Shown: one piece after another, positions 18,098 to 25,554 of the stretch
Position numbering within the stretch: position 1 is the stretch's first letter
Layout: every line of letters starts with the position of its first letter
NCBI GenBank assembly: GCA_964415255.1
Contig: CAYQAC010000005.1
Coordinates: forward strand, 13,529 to 77,528
DNA from: JAHBVY01 sp964415255
Lineage (GTDB): Bacteria > Myxococcota_A > Polyangia > Polyangiales > Polyangiaceae
Direction: 5' to 3'
Length of the DNA: 64,000 nt
Translations under genes and position numbers: made by a program
The notes under the pieces: generated by a model
Seen by the model: the letters and a program-made list of their open reading frames with translations, nothing else
What the model was told of the DNA's origin: nothing
Database searches by the model: none

Positions 18098-19705
18098 TCA
18101 CCGGACACAGCGCGCCCAGCCCGAATCACCCACGGGGACAGTGTTGGTGTAGCCTGCGTCAAAGCTCACGTACCACCCCAGGGACGAAGCGGCGACCGGA
18201 GAGGCGCTCCAGTACGCAGACGTCTGGGTGTCTGGGAATACCGTCAGGTCAATGAGCGGTTGTTCATCTTTGCGAGCAGGCATTAGGCTGCTCAGCTCGA
18301 CGACGGTGGGCAGGCGCCAGTCCGTCTTCCCGCTGAGCGAGAGGCTGTCACAGTAGCTGATGGAGTCCACCTGACTCTGCGCGCTTGGTGAGCTGCCGCG
18401 CTGCCACTCCAAGCCTGTCGCGTGGTCCATCACCGTGTCATCCGTGGTCTCGAAGAAGTGACCACTCGCGGGGATCGCCCTCTGAGGGGTGCCCTCCGCC
18501 ACACAGCGTACATAGGAGGCGCCCGCGCCAAAGACAAAGGCGGTGCCGTCGCGGAACGACACGAACCAGGTGTTGTCATCGGGTCGTGCGGAGGCTGCCC
18601 AAAACTCATCACTTGGGGAGCTGGGGAACGCGGCGCTGTCTATCGCTGGGTCGCTCTGCCCGTAGTCCACTAGGGAGAACAGCTCCATCCGCGTGGGCAG
18701 GCGCCAGTCGCTGCGGCCCCCCCACGTGAGCGTGTCGCAGTAGCTCACCGCCTCCGACCGGCCGAGGAGGTTGGGCGCAGGCTCACGTTGCCACAGCAGG
18801 CCCGTCACGTTGTCCAGCACCGTCTTCGCAGCCGCGTCCACAGTGTAGCTGTGTGGGTGGCCCGGCGTGCCTGGCAGCAGGCCGCGCGCGTAACCCTCAT
18901 AGTCTGCACAAGCCCCCGTGATGCAAGCCTGCACGCCCAGGCAGACCTCCAAGCTCGAGGAGCTCAAGCCATCGGCCGCGCAGCTTCGCGCCTCCATACC
19001 CGCGCAGTAGTCGGCGCTGGGCTGGTCGCACACCCAGGGCTCACACACGCCGGCGCTGCACGTGCTGGCACCGCTACAAGCAGCACCAAGCGACGTGAAG
19101 CTCAACCCATTCGCCGCGCAGCGCCGCGGCTCCGTGCCCTCGCAGTACTCAGCAGCTGGCTCACACACCCAAGGCTCACACACGCCAGCGCTGCACGTGC
19201 TGTCACCGCTGCAAGCAGCGCCGAGCGACGTGAAGCTCAGGCCGTCCGGCGCGCAACGCCGCGGCTCCGCGCCCTCACAGTAGTCAGCGCCCGGCTCGCA
19301 CACCCAAGCTTCACACCGGCCTTCATCCACGCAGGTCTGTCGCTCCCCACAGGGCATGGCTTGCTCTGAGGTGCCGCTCGCCGAGCACACGGTTCGTACG
19401 CCTGACTTACAATAGATGGCGTTGGCTGGGCAGGCGCGCGGCTTGCACTCACCCTCCTCACAACCCTCTGTCGTTCCGCAGCTGTGCGTCTCCAGCAGGG
19501 TGTCACCATCCTCCGAGCACACCTCCACCTGGTTCTTCGAGTTGCAGTGCGTGCCAGGCTTGCAGACGGGCGCGCCCAGGTTCACCGTGTTGTCTTTGCT
19601 GCAGCCACCCGCGCTGAGCGCGCCCAGGCTCAGCAGCACCAGAGCACCGAGGACTGAACGGCCGCACGGCGTTTCCGGATACAGAGCCGATTTTATTACG
19701 CTCAC
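18098..19705 (-). CDS. Cys-rich DUF1566 (Lcl-type) lipoprotein
   Basis: 535 residues from the GTG at 19705, giving a signal peptide with lipobox S-A-G-G-C (Cys35); a longer frame from 19792 adds 29 basic residues and no better signal. Residues about 40-270 carry Cys-rich units; three are near-identical (C-E-P-G-A-D-Y-C-E-G, R-R-C-A-P-D-G-L-S-F-T-S-L-G) and resemble the disulfide-rich repeats of myxobacterial surface proteins. Two DUF1566 domains follow (G-L-L-W-Q-R ... W-R-L-P-T and G-L-E-W-Q-R ... W-R-L-P-T ... Y-W-S-A-S), a C-type-lectin/FGE-like fold found in collagen-like and adhesin proteins. Probably a cell-surface adhesive or scaffold lipoprotein. Confidence 0.88.
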   Translation of the reverse strand: MSVIKSALYPETPCGRSVLGALVLLSLGALSAGGCSKDNTVNLGAPVCKPGTHCNSKNQVEVCSEDGDTLLETHSCGTTEGCEEGECKPRACPANAIYCKSGVRTVCSASGTSEQAMPCGERQTCVDEGRCEAWVCEPGADYCEGAEPRRCAPDGLSFTSLGAACSGDSTCSAGVCEPWVCEPAAEYCEGTEPRRCAANGLSFTSLGAACSGASTCSAGVCEPWVCDQPSADYCAGMEARSCAADGLSSSSLEVCLGVQACITGACADYEGYARGLLPGTPGHPHSYTVDAAAKTVLDNVTGLLWQREPAPNLLGRSEAVSYCDTLTWGGRSDWRLPTRMELFSLVDYGQSDPAIDSAAFPSSPSDEFWAASARPDDNTWFVSFRDGTAFVFGAGASYVRCVAEGTPQRAIPASGHFFETTDDTVMDHATGLEWQRGSSPSAQSQVDSISYCDSLSLSGKTDWRLPTVVELSSLMPARKDEQPLIDLTVFPDTQTSAYWSASPVAASSLGWYVSFDAGYTNTVPVGDSGWARCVR

Positions 19706-20126
19706 GCGCACCGGGGACGCGCGGTGCCCCACGCCCGTCACCTTCGCCCGCGGCGAGCGGTGCCACGCTGGCAAACCCCAAAACCTGCTCAATCTTCGCC
19801 TTCATTCTGCCTCTCTAAGCTCCTAAGCCGCTGCTCACGCCTGCTCCAACCGGAGCCCACGGGCACTCCCTCTGGTGCCACGCCCCCAGGGTTCTCACAA
19901 GGGGTATTTTGTTCGTTTACCTGTCTAATTGTCTGCCGTGCCAGTGGGGTCCTGGCGGAGCGCAACGAGCGGCAAGCACCCATCACCGGGCGTCATGAGC
20001 CTCCTGATACGCGCCCTTCGCGAAGGCTACCCAGGGCTCGTGCCGGGCGGCTTGCCCATGGCCAGCAGGCTCGAGCTGGGCGTTGGCTTGCCTATGGCCA
20101 GCGTGCTCGCCGCGCCCGAGCCTCCG
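19706..20126. other. Intergenic region with an AT-rich block and a 36-bp tandem repeat
   Basis: About 420 bases without a credible gene. An AT-rich block at about 19900-19932 may hold the promoter of the leftward DUF1566 gene. A 25-bp unit containing GGCTTGCCYATGGCCAGC occurs at 20049 and again at 20085 (period 36). Confidence 0.5.
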
Positions 20127-22034
20127 CTACCGCTCCTCCAGCGCCTCACGGATCGCCTCGCGCTCGCGCGCGACGTGATCCATCACAGGGCCACGCAGCC
20201 TTAAATCCGTGAGGAAATGGAAGCTCGGCGTGAGCGTCGGGTCGAAGCCACGCGCGAGCTTGTGCTCACCGCCCGCGCCTGGCTCAAATCGCTTGAGCCC
20301 CGCCTCGATGCAGTGCTCCACCCCGCGGTAGTAACACACGTTGAAGTGCAGGTGCCGGAGCTCGCGGAAGGCGCCCCAATAGCGCCCAAAGAGCGCCTCC
20401 TCCCCCACCAAGTTGATGGCACCGGCGAGCGCGCGCCCACGCGCGTGGGGCGAGCCACACGGCACCGCGCGCACCACTTGCAGCGCGCTCGGCAGGCGCT
20501 CAAACACCTGCTCAAAGAAGGCGCGATTCAGGTACTGCCGCCCCCAATAGAACTTTTGAACCGTCGTCAGGTAGAGCTCAAACGCCTCATCCACGCGCTC
20601 TGGGTCCAGCTCACCCCCACCACACACCTGAAGCTCCACCCCTTGCTCAGCCAGCGCGCGCCGCTCCCGGCGGATCTGGTTTCGGCGCTTGGAGCTGAAC
20701 CGCCCAAGGAAGTCCTCGAAGCTTGTGTAACCGGGGTTGGTGAAATGAAACTGCACCCCGTGGCGCTCAATGAGCATCGGCTCTTCGCTCAGCAGGGCAG
20801 CTTGCTCACGTGAAGGGAACAAGAGGTGCGCGCCGCTCAGCTTGAGGCGCTCACACAAGGTCCTGACGCCGTGGATGAACACCGGCAAGAGCGCCTCAAG
20901 CGACTCCCCCGGCGCCACCAGCAGCCGCGGCCCCGTCGCTGGCGTGAACGGCACCGCGATGATGAGCTTTGGGTAATAGGGCGCGCTGAGGCGCTGCTCA
21001 CAGAACTGCGCCCAGCCCTGATCGAACACGAACTCCCCCTGACTGTGCGCCTTCAAGTAGGCCGGCGCGAGCACGAGCGGCTCATGGCTGATGGCGTCAC
21101 GCAGCGCCAGGTGCATTGGCAGCCAACCTGCCTTTCGGCTCACGCAGCCGGTGTCCTCCAGCGCCTCGAGCCAGTCGTAGCTGAGCATGGGTGGCGCGGC
21201 GCCGCGCAGGCGCTCCCAGGCTTCCCGCCCAATCTCGCTGAGGCGCTCGTGCGTGGTGAACAAGAGCTCGCGCTGCTTCGGCGCAGGCGCCTCCACGCTG
21301 CCACGCGACTCACTCATCGCCGCGTCCTCGGCGCCACCCTGCTCAGCGCCGTGCTCTGCCGAGCAGTGCGCCCCAGCCTCCATCGGGAACACGACATCGC
21401 GCGCCGCACCTGGGCTGAGCCCCAGGGCCGCATCGAGCAGCGCGAACACGACCGTGTTCAAGCGACCTTGCGGCGGCGCTTTCACCGCCTGAGTCCACGC
21501 AGGGGACAGCAAAGTCCCAAAACGCTCGGCCCCCTCCTGAAGTAAGGTGGCCTGCTGGTCCGCCGAGGCGCGACGGAGCGCCGGCTTGAGCCACAAGCAC
21601 AGCGCCATCACGCGGTGATAGCCGTGCACCGCGCGCACCCACAGGGGGAGCCCCGCGCCTGCTAAGATATGGTTCGTTACACTGTCTTCATCAGCAGACA
21701 CCGGCAGATGATTCGCTATACTGTCTTTATCGAAGGAAGAGGGCTCGGTTGGGGGTTGGACGGCACCGCGCTTGAACAGCGCCTCAAGCTCCGCTGCGCG
21801 CGCCTCAAGCGTGCTCAGCGCCAGCACGTCGATCTCCCGGAGCGCCCCAGGGAACGCCTGCGAGAGCTCACGCATCCCTTGGCGCGCCTCCGCCGCGCCC
21901 TCCGTACGCTGCCGCAGCGCCGCCAAGCGGCGGTACTTATCAGCGAGCGCCCCTAGCTCCTCAGCGCTAGGCACGGGCAGGGCCACCTCATCGTCAGGCC
22001 AAATGACAGTAGGGGCCTCTGAGGCGCCGCTCAC
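20127..22034 (-). CDS. COG3146-type acetyltransferase (peptidogalycan biosynthesis) with N-terminal extension
   Basis: 635 residues from the GTG at 22034, which overlaps the upstream stop (GTGA) and has CGGAG six bases ahead; an ATG at 22082 inside the previous gene is less likely. Residues from about 250 onward match the COG3146/DUF482 GNAT-related family: P-P-M-L-S-Y-D-W-L-E-A-L-E, P-M-H-L-A-L-R, S-S-K-R-R-N-Q-I-R-R-E-R-R, L-Y-L-T-T-V-Q-K, and the final F-E-P-G-A-G-G-E-H-K-L-A-R-G-F. About 230 N-terminal residues are extra; they include helices and a low-complexity insertion containing a G-run repeat and an AT-rich 39-bp tandem duplication. The family probably acylates a cell-envelope precursor. 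Translationally coupled to the phospholipase-D-type gene, which fits an envelope role. Confidence 0.85.
   Translation of the reverse strand: MSGASEAPTVIWPDDEVALPVPSAEELGALADKYRRLAALRQRTEGAAEARQGMRELSQAFPGALREIDVLALSTLEARAAELEALFKRGAVQPPTEPSSFDKDSIANHLPVSADEDSVTNHILAGAGLPLWVRAVHGYHRVMALCLWLKPALRRASADQQATLLQEGAERFGTLLSPAWTQAVKAPPQGRLNTVVFALLDAALGLSPGAARDVVFPMEAGAHCSAEHGAEQGGAEDAAMSESRGSVEAPAPKQRELLFTTHERLSEIGREAWERLRGAAPPMLSYDWLEALEDTGCVSRKAGWLPMHLALRDAISHEPLVLAPAYLKAHSQGEFVFDQGWAQFCEQRLSAPYYPKLIIAVPFTPATGPRLLVAPGESLEALLPVFIHGVRTLCERLKLSGAHLLFPSREQAALLSEEPMLIERHGVQFHFTNPGYTSFEDFLGRFSSKRRNQIRRERRALAEQGVELQVCGGGELDPERVDEAFELYLTTVQKFYWGRQYLNRAFFEQVFERLPSALQVVRAVPCGSPHARGRALAGAINLVGEEALFGRYWGAFRELRHLHFNVCYYRGVEHCIEAGLKRFEPGAGGEHKLARGFDPTLTPSFHFLTDLRLRGPVMDHVAREREAIREALEER
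21669..21731 (-). repeat. AT-rich in-frame tandem duplication inside the acetyltransferase gene
   Basis: Two 24-bp copies at 21669-21692 and 21708-21731 differ at 4 positions with period 39 bp (13 codons), encoding D-S-I-A-N-H-L and D-S-V-T-N-H-I. The base composition is much more AT-rich than the surroundings, which suggests an inserted element. Confidence 0.75.
21747..21771 (+). repeat. Dispersed G-run repeat, copy 5, inside a coding sequence
   Basis: GGTTGGGGGTTGGACGGCAC plus CGCGC on the plus strand. Read in the leftward acetyltransferase frame it encodes R-G-A-V-Q-P-P-T. The peptide is almost the same as that encoded by copy 12 in the Sel1 gene. Confidence 0.8.
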
Positions 22035-23188
22035 ATCAGGCTCCGAAACTGATAAAAGAGCCACTCCAGCGTCCGCACCCACACCGAGCGCTGCTCGAAG
22101 CGCTCAAGCAAGACCTCCTCAGCGCGGCTGAGGTCCTCCTCGAAGCTGCGATCCATCAGCTCCCCAAAGCCCTCATCGGTCACCGCGAGGTTGACCTCAA
22201 GGTTGAGCGAGAACGACAGGTGGTCGAGGTTGTAGGTGCCCACGGTGCACCAACGGCCGTCCACCACCGCGGTCTTGGCGTGGAGCACGTTGCCGCCAAA
22301 GCGATAGATCTTCACGCCAGCGCGGAGCAGCTTATGCCACATGGCCTGACTTGCGTACTGCACCACCCAAACGTCAATCTTACCCGGCAACAGCACGCGC
22401 ACATCCACCCCGCGGCACGCTGCCGCGATCAAGGCGCGCACCACCTTGGGGTTGGGCACGAAGTAAGAGTTTGAGATCCAAACGCGCTCCTTGGCAAACC
22501 AGATGTTGGCGAGGTACGCGCGGTGGATCTCACGGCGCGAGCGGTTGCCCTCGCTGAGCACCTGCACCGCTTGACTCGTGTGACGCGGCAGGGACCGCAC
22601 CGGAACCGAGCTGAGGTCGCCGCCGTGGCGGCGCCAGGTGCGCTCAAACACGCGCACGAAGTCGCGCGCCTCTGGGCCAATCACCCGCACCATGTCGTCG
22701 CGCCAGGGCTCCGCCCTGGGGTCCGTAGGGCACCACTCTTCCGCGATGTTGATGCCGCCGGTGAACCCCACCTGCGCGTCCACCACCAAGATCTTGCGGT
22801 GGTCACGCCGCGAGATGCGCGCGCCGCGCAGCCGGCGCCGCCACGAGAAGATGGGGTTATACTCCAGCACGTGCACCCCCTGACGTCGCAGGTGCTCGAA
22901 CATCTCAAGATCGGCGTCCACCGACCCGACCGCGTCGTAGATCACCCGCACGTCGAGCCCACGCTCCGCGGCGCTCACCAGCGCGTTCGCGAAGCGCCAC
23001 CCGATCGTATCGGACCCGAACCAATACATCTCGAGCAGCACCTGCTCCTCAGCCTGCTCGATCGCCTCGAGCATGGCGGGGTACGCCTCCACCCCGTTGC
23101 GGAGCAGGCTGACGTGGTGGCCGTCAATGAAGCGCTCCGAAGGCAGCGGCGCGCGCCGGAGGGGCAGCTCGGGGGGCGAGTCGTCCAT
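22031..23188 (-). CDS. Cardiolipin synthase-like phospholipase D family protein
   Basis: 385 residues. Two HKD catalytic motifs: H130-R-K-I-L-V-V-D137 with a following G-F-T-G-G, and H303-A-K-T-A-V-V-D310 with T-V-G-T-Y-N. The core E-M-Y-W-F-G-S-D and the second-half I-S-N-S-Y-F-V-P fit bacterial cardiolipin synthases (two phosphatidylglycerols to cardiolipin plus glycerol), but the two N-terminal membrane helices of ClsA are missing, as in ClsB-type enzymes. It probably acts at the inner face of the membrane. Its stop overlaps the start of the COG3146 gene. Confidence 0.92.
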   Translation of the reverse strand: MDDSPPELPLRRAPLPSERFIDGHHVSLLRNGVEAYPAMLEAIEQAEEQVLLEMYWFGSDTIGWRFANALVSAAERGLDVRVIYDAVGSVDADLEMFEHLRRQGVHVLEYNPIFSWRRRLRGARISRRDHRKILVVDAQVGFTGGINIAEEWCPTDPRAEPWRDDMVRVIGPEARDFVRVFERTWRRHGGDLSSVPVRSLPRHTSQAVQVLSEGNRSRREIHRAYLANIWFAKERVWISNSYFVPNPKVVRALIAAACRGVDVRVLLPGKIDVWVVQYASQAMWHKLLRAGVKIYRFGGNVLHAKTAVVDGRWCTVGTYNLDHLSFSLNLEVNLAVTDEGFGELMDRSFEEDLSRAEEVLLERFEQRSVWVRTLEWLFYQFRSLM

Positions 23189-23351
23189 GGCCCGCCGAGC
23201 CTATCGCGAGCGCTCCGCCGGCGCCTCCACCGAGCGCCGGTGCGCTTGAGTTGGCTGGTAACGCCGTAGGAAGCGCTAAAAATCCGCGTGGCGACGCCTC
23301 CTGCGGCAGTCCTAGGGGGCAGAGTGGCCTCCCCGACAGTAAACTCGGGGG

Positions 23352-24389
23352 ATGAAGCGCGCCTGGTTCAGCCTGTTGTGCATCCCGCTCTTCGCGTGCG
23401 AGCCCGAGCCGCAGCGTCCGGCCCAGTACCCTCCCCAGCCAGGTTATGGGCAGCCAGGCTACGGCCAACCGGGCTACGGCCAACCCGGGCAGCCGGGCTA
23501 TGGCCAAGCAGGTCAGCCAGGCTACCCACAGCAACCGCAGCCGGGTCAACCGCAGCCGGGTCAGCCTGGTCAGCAACCCGGCCCATTGCCGCCGGTGCTG
23601 AATGACCCGATCAACTTCGTGGACATTGGCTTCCTCCGCTCCCGCGCGCAGAGCATCATCGCCGAGCTGACCACGGCGCTTGAGCCGAGCAAGCAGGCGC
23701 GGGTGCGCGGGATCCCGCTGCTCGTGGACGACACGCCGGGCGAGGTGAACGCGTTCGCCGGCTGCGTCAGCGGTCGCTCCATGATGGCCATCACGGACGG
23801 CCTGCTCGACATCGAGAGCCACCTCGCCCAGGCGCGCGCCAATGACGAGCTGTTCGGCACGCGCAAGGTGGACGAGTACATCGCCTTCCTCGCGCAGCAC
23901 CAGCGCCCTGGTCAGGCCATCGTACGACCAGCGCCTGGCTTCTTTGATCCGGCCCAACAAGTGGATGGGCGCCGCGTCGCGCGGCAGCATCAAGTCTTTG
24001 ATGAGCAGGTCGCGTTCGTGCTCGGCCATGAGCTGGCGCACCACTACCTGGGGCACCTCCCCTGCACGGCTCAAGATGGCCCGCTCAGCCCCGGTGACAT
24101 CGGGCGCGTGCTCTCCGGCGCGGTGCCGCTCTTCAATCAGCCCAACGAGATCGCCGCGGACGTGGAGGGCACTCAGAACGTGCTCGGCGCGGGCAAGGCG
24201 CGCACGGGCTACCAGTGGACTGAGGGCGGCGGCCTGCTCACCATGCACTTCTTCGGCGGGATGGATCGCATGAGCCCGGTGGACATTCTGTTCAGCTTCG
24301 AGCGCAGCCACCCCCCGCCTCAGCTCCGCATCCCCATCATCCAACAGACGGCCAGCAACTACCGCGGCGGCTTCCGCTTCCCGTTCTAA
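23352..24389 (+). CDS. M48-like metalloprotease lipoprotein with PGYGQ repeats
   Basis: 345 residues. Signal peptide with lipobox L-F-A-C (Cys16). Residues about 20-80 are a low-complexity Pro/Gly/Gln/Tyr tract of repeated P-G-Y-G-Q units. The catalytic domain carries the zinc motif H226-E-L-A-H230 within G-H-E-L-A-H-H-Y-L-G-H, and a downstream E-I-A-A-D segment near 266-270 that can supply the third ligand, as in M48 peptidases (BepA/LoiP type). It is expected to act in the periplasm or at the outer membrane, perhaps in envelope protein quality control. The repeat tract may be a flexible tether. It stands alone between divergent and co-directional genes. Confidence 0.85.
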   Translation: MKRAWFSLLCIPLFACEPEPQRPAQYPPQPGYGQPGYGQPGYGQPGQPGYGQAGQPGYPQQPQPGQPQPGQPGQQPGPLPPVLNDPINFVDIGFLRSRAQSIIAELTTALEPSKQARVRGIPLLVDDTPGEVNAFAGCVSGRSMMAITDGLLDIESHLAQARANDELFGTRKVDEYIAFLAQHQRPGQAIVRPAPGFFDPAQQVDGRRVARQHQVFDEQVAFVLGHELAHHYLGHLPCTAQDGPLSPGDIGRVLSGAVPLFNQPNEIAADVEGTQNVLGAGKARTGYQWTEGGGLLTMHFFGGMDRMSPVDILFSFERSHPPPQLRIPIIQQTASNYRGGFRFPF

Positions 24390-24531
24390 GCAGAGGACGC
24401 TGCTCCCCCTCGCACCGCGAAGGTCGCTGATGGGGGTCAATAAACAGTAAACCGTGGGTCGCCCCGGCCGACCAGGTGCCCCATGACGGCGCCCTCTTCA
24501 ATCGCAGCCAGTGAAGCTATGCTGAGCCGCG

Positions 24532-25545
24532 GTGAGCGAGAAGACAGAGGAACCCACGCCGAGGCGCCTGCGGCGCGCGCAGCAAGACGGGGACAACCCC
24601 GTCTCGAGCGTGGTGACTCAGTCGCTGGTGTTCGTCACCGTGTTGGCGGTGGCCCCGGGAGCGCTCGCGGCGCTCAGCTTGGAGAGCGCTCGGTGGCTGA
24701 CGCGGGTGCTCGAAGGCGCGCCGGTGGAGGCCGAGGTCGTCGCGTGGCAGGTGCTCATCTTGAGCGCGCCGCTGATCGCCGTGGGGGCGCTCACCGCCTT
24801 CGTGGTGGGCATCACGCAGACGGGGGGCAGCTTCGCGTTCAAGCGCACCCTGCCCGATTTTACGCGGCTCAACCCGGTGAGCAGCCTCAAGAACGTGGTG
24901 AGCCTCCAGCGCCTGTTCGGGCTGGTGCGGGCGCTGTTCACGGCGAGCCTGCTCGGTTGGTTGACGTTCAACGCGCTGCGCTCGGAGCTGCCGAGTTTCG
25001 CGGCCAGCGTGGGGAGCTTGGATGGCGCCGCGCTGCTCGCCTCATCGCTGGCGCGCAAGCTCGCGTGGCTCGCCGCCGGGGTGGGGCTGGCGCTGTCGGC
25101 GATCGACTTGTTCATCACGCGCTTCATGTGGCGGCGCAGGCTCCGCATGAGCAAGGACGAGGTGAAACGTGAGCACAAAGAGTCCGAGGGGGATCCTGAG
25201 ATCAAGGCCGCGCGGCGGCGCGCGCATGAAGAGGCGCTGCGCGGGTCAACAGTCAACGCGGTGCGCACCGCGACGGTGGTGGTCGTGAACCCCACGCACC
25301 TGGCGGTCGCGCTCCGCTACGAGGATGAAGAGCACGACGCCCCGGAGGTGGTCGCCTCAGGGCGCGGCGAGCTCGCGCAGCTGATGGTGGAGGCGGCGCG
25401 CGCTTACAACGTGCCGGTGGTCCAAGACATCCCGCTCGCCCGCGCCTTGATCGAGCTCGAGGTGGGCGAAGAGATCCCGGAGGCGCTGTATGAAGCCGTG
25501 GCCGCGGTGCTGAAGGAGGTCTGGCAAGAAGAGCAGCCTGACTGA
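24532..25545 (+). CDS. Orphan FlhB/SctU-family type III export switch protein
   Basis: 337 residues, GTG start; begins S-E-K-T-E-E-P-T-P-R-R-L-R-R-A, the family signature. Four membrane helices lie between about residues 30 and 205, followed by a cytoplasmic domain with the autocleavage motif N253-P-T-H256 and the C-terminal helix region (V-V-Q-D-I-P-L-A-R-A-L). All features of an intact export-gate switch (FlhB in flagella, SctU in injectisomes) are present. No other secretion or flagellar gene lies in this window, so it is either separated from its cluster or used alone. Both its stop codon and that of the converging gene lie inside one hairpin. Confidence 0.92.
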   Translation: MSEKTEEPTPRRLRRAQQDGDNPVSSVVTQSLVFVTVLAVAPGALAALSLESARWLTRVLEGAPVEAEVVAWQVLILSAPLIAVGALTAFVVGITQTGGSFAFKRTLPDFTRLNPVSSLKNVVSLQRLFGLVRALFTASLLGWLTFNALRSELPSFAASVGSLDGAALLASSLARKLAWLAAGVGLALSAIDLFITRFMWRRRLRMSKDEVKREHKESEGDPEIKAARRRAHEEALRGSTVNAVRTATVVVVNPTHLAVALRYEDEEHDAPEVVASGRGELAQLMVEAARAYNVPVVQDIPLARALIELEVGEEIPEALYEAVAAVLKEVWQEEQPD

Positions 25546-25554
25546 CAGTCAGGC
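25536..25554. terminator. Shared hairpin holding two converging stop codons
   Basis: Perfect 8-bp stem GCCTGACT-GAC-AGTCAGGC. The SctU stop (TGA, 25543-25545) lies inside the hairpin and the converging gene's stop (TAG on the minus strand, 25554-25556) begins at its edge. Likely bidirectional terminator. Confidence 0.7.

Noticed and set aside
23124..24440. A 438-codon frame antisense to the metalloprotease gene
   Set aside because: The plus strand carries the HELAH zinc motif and a lipobox; the antisense product is Arg/Leu/Ala-rich with no recognisable fold.
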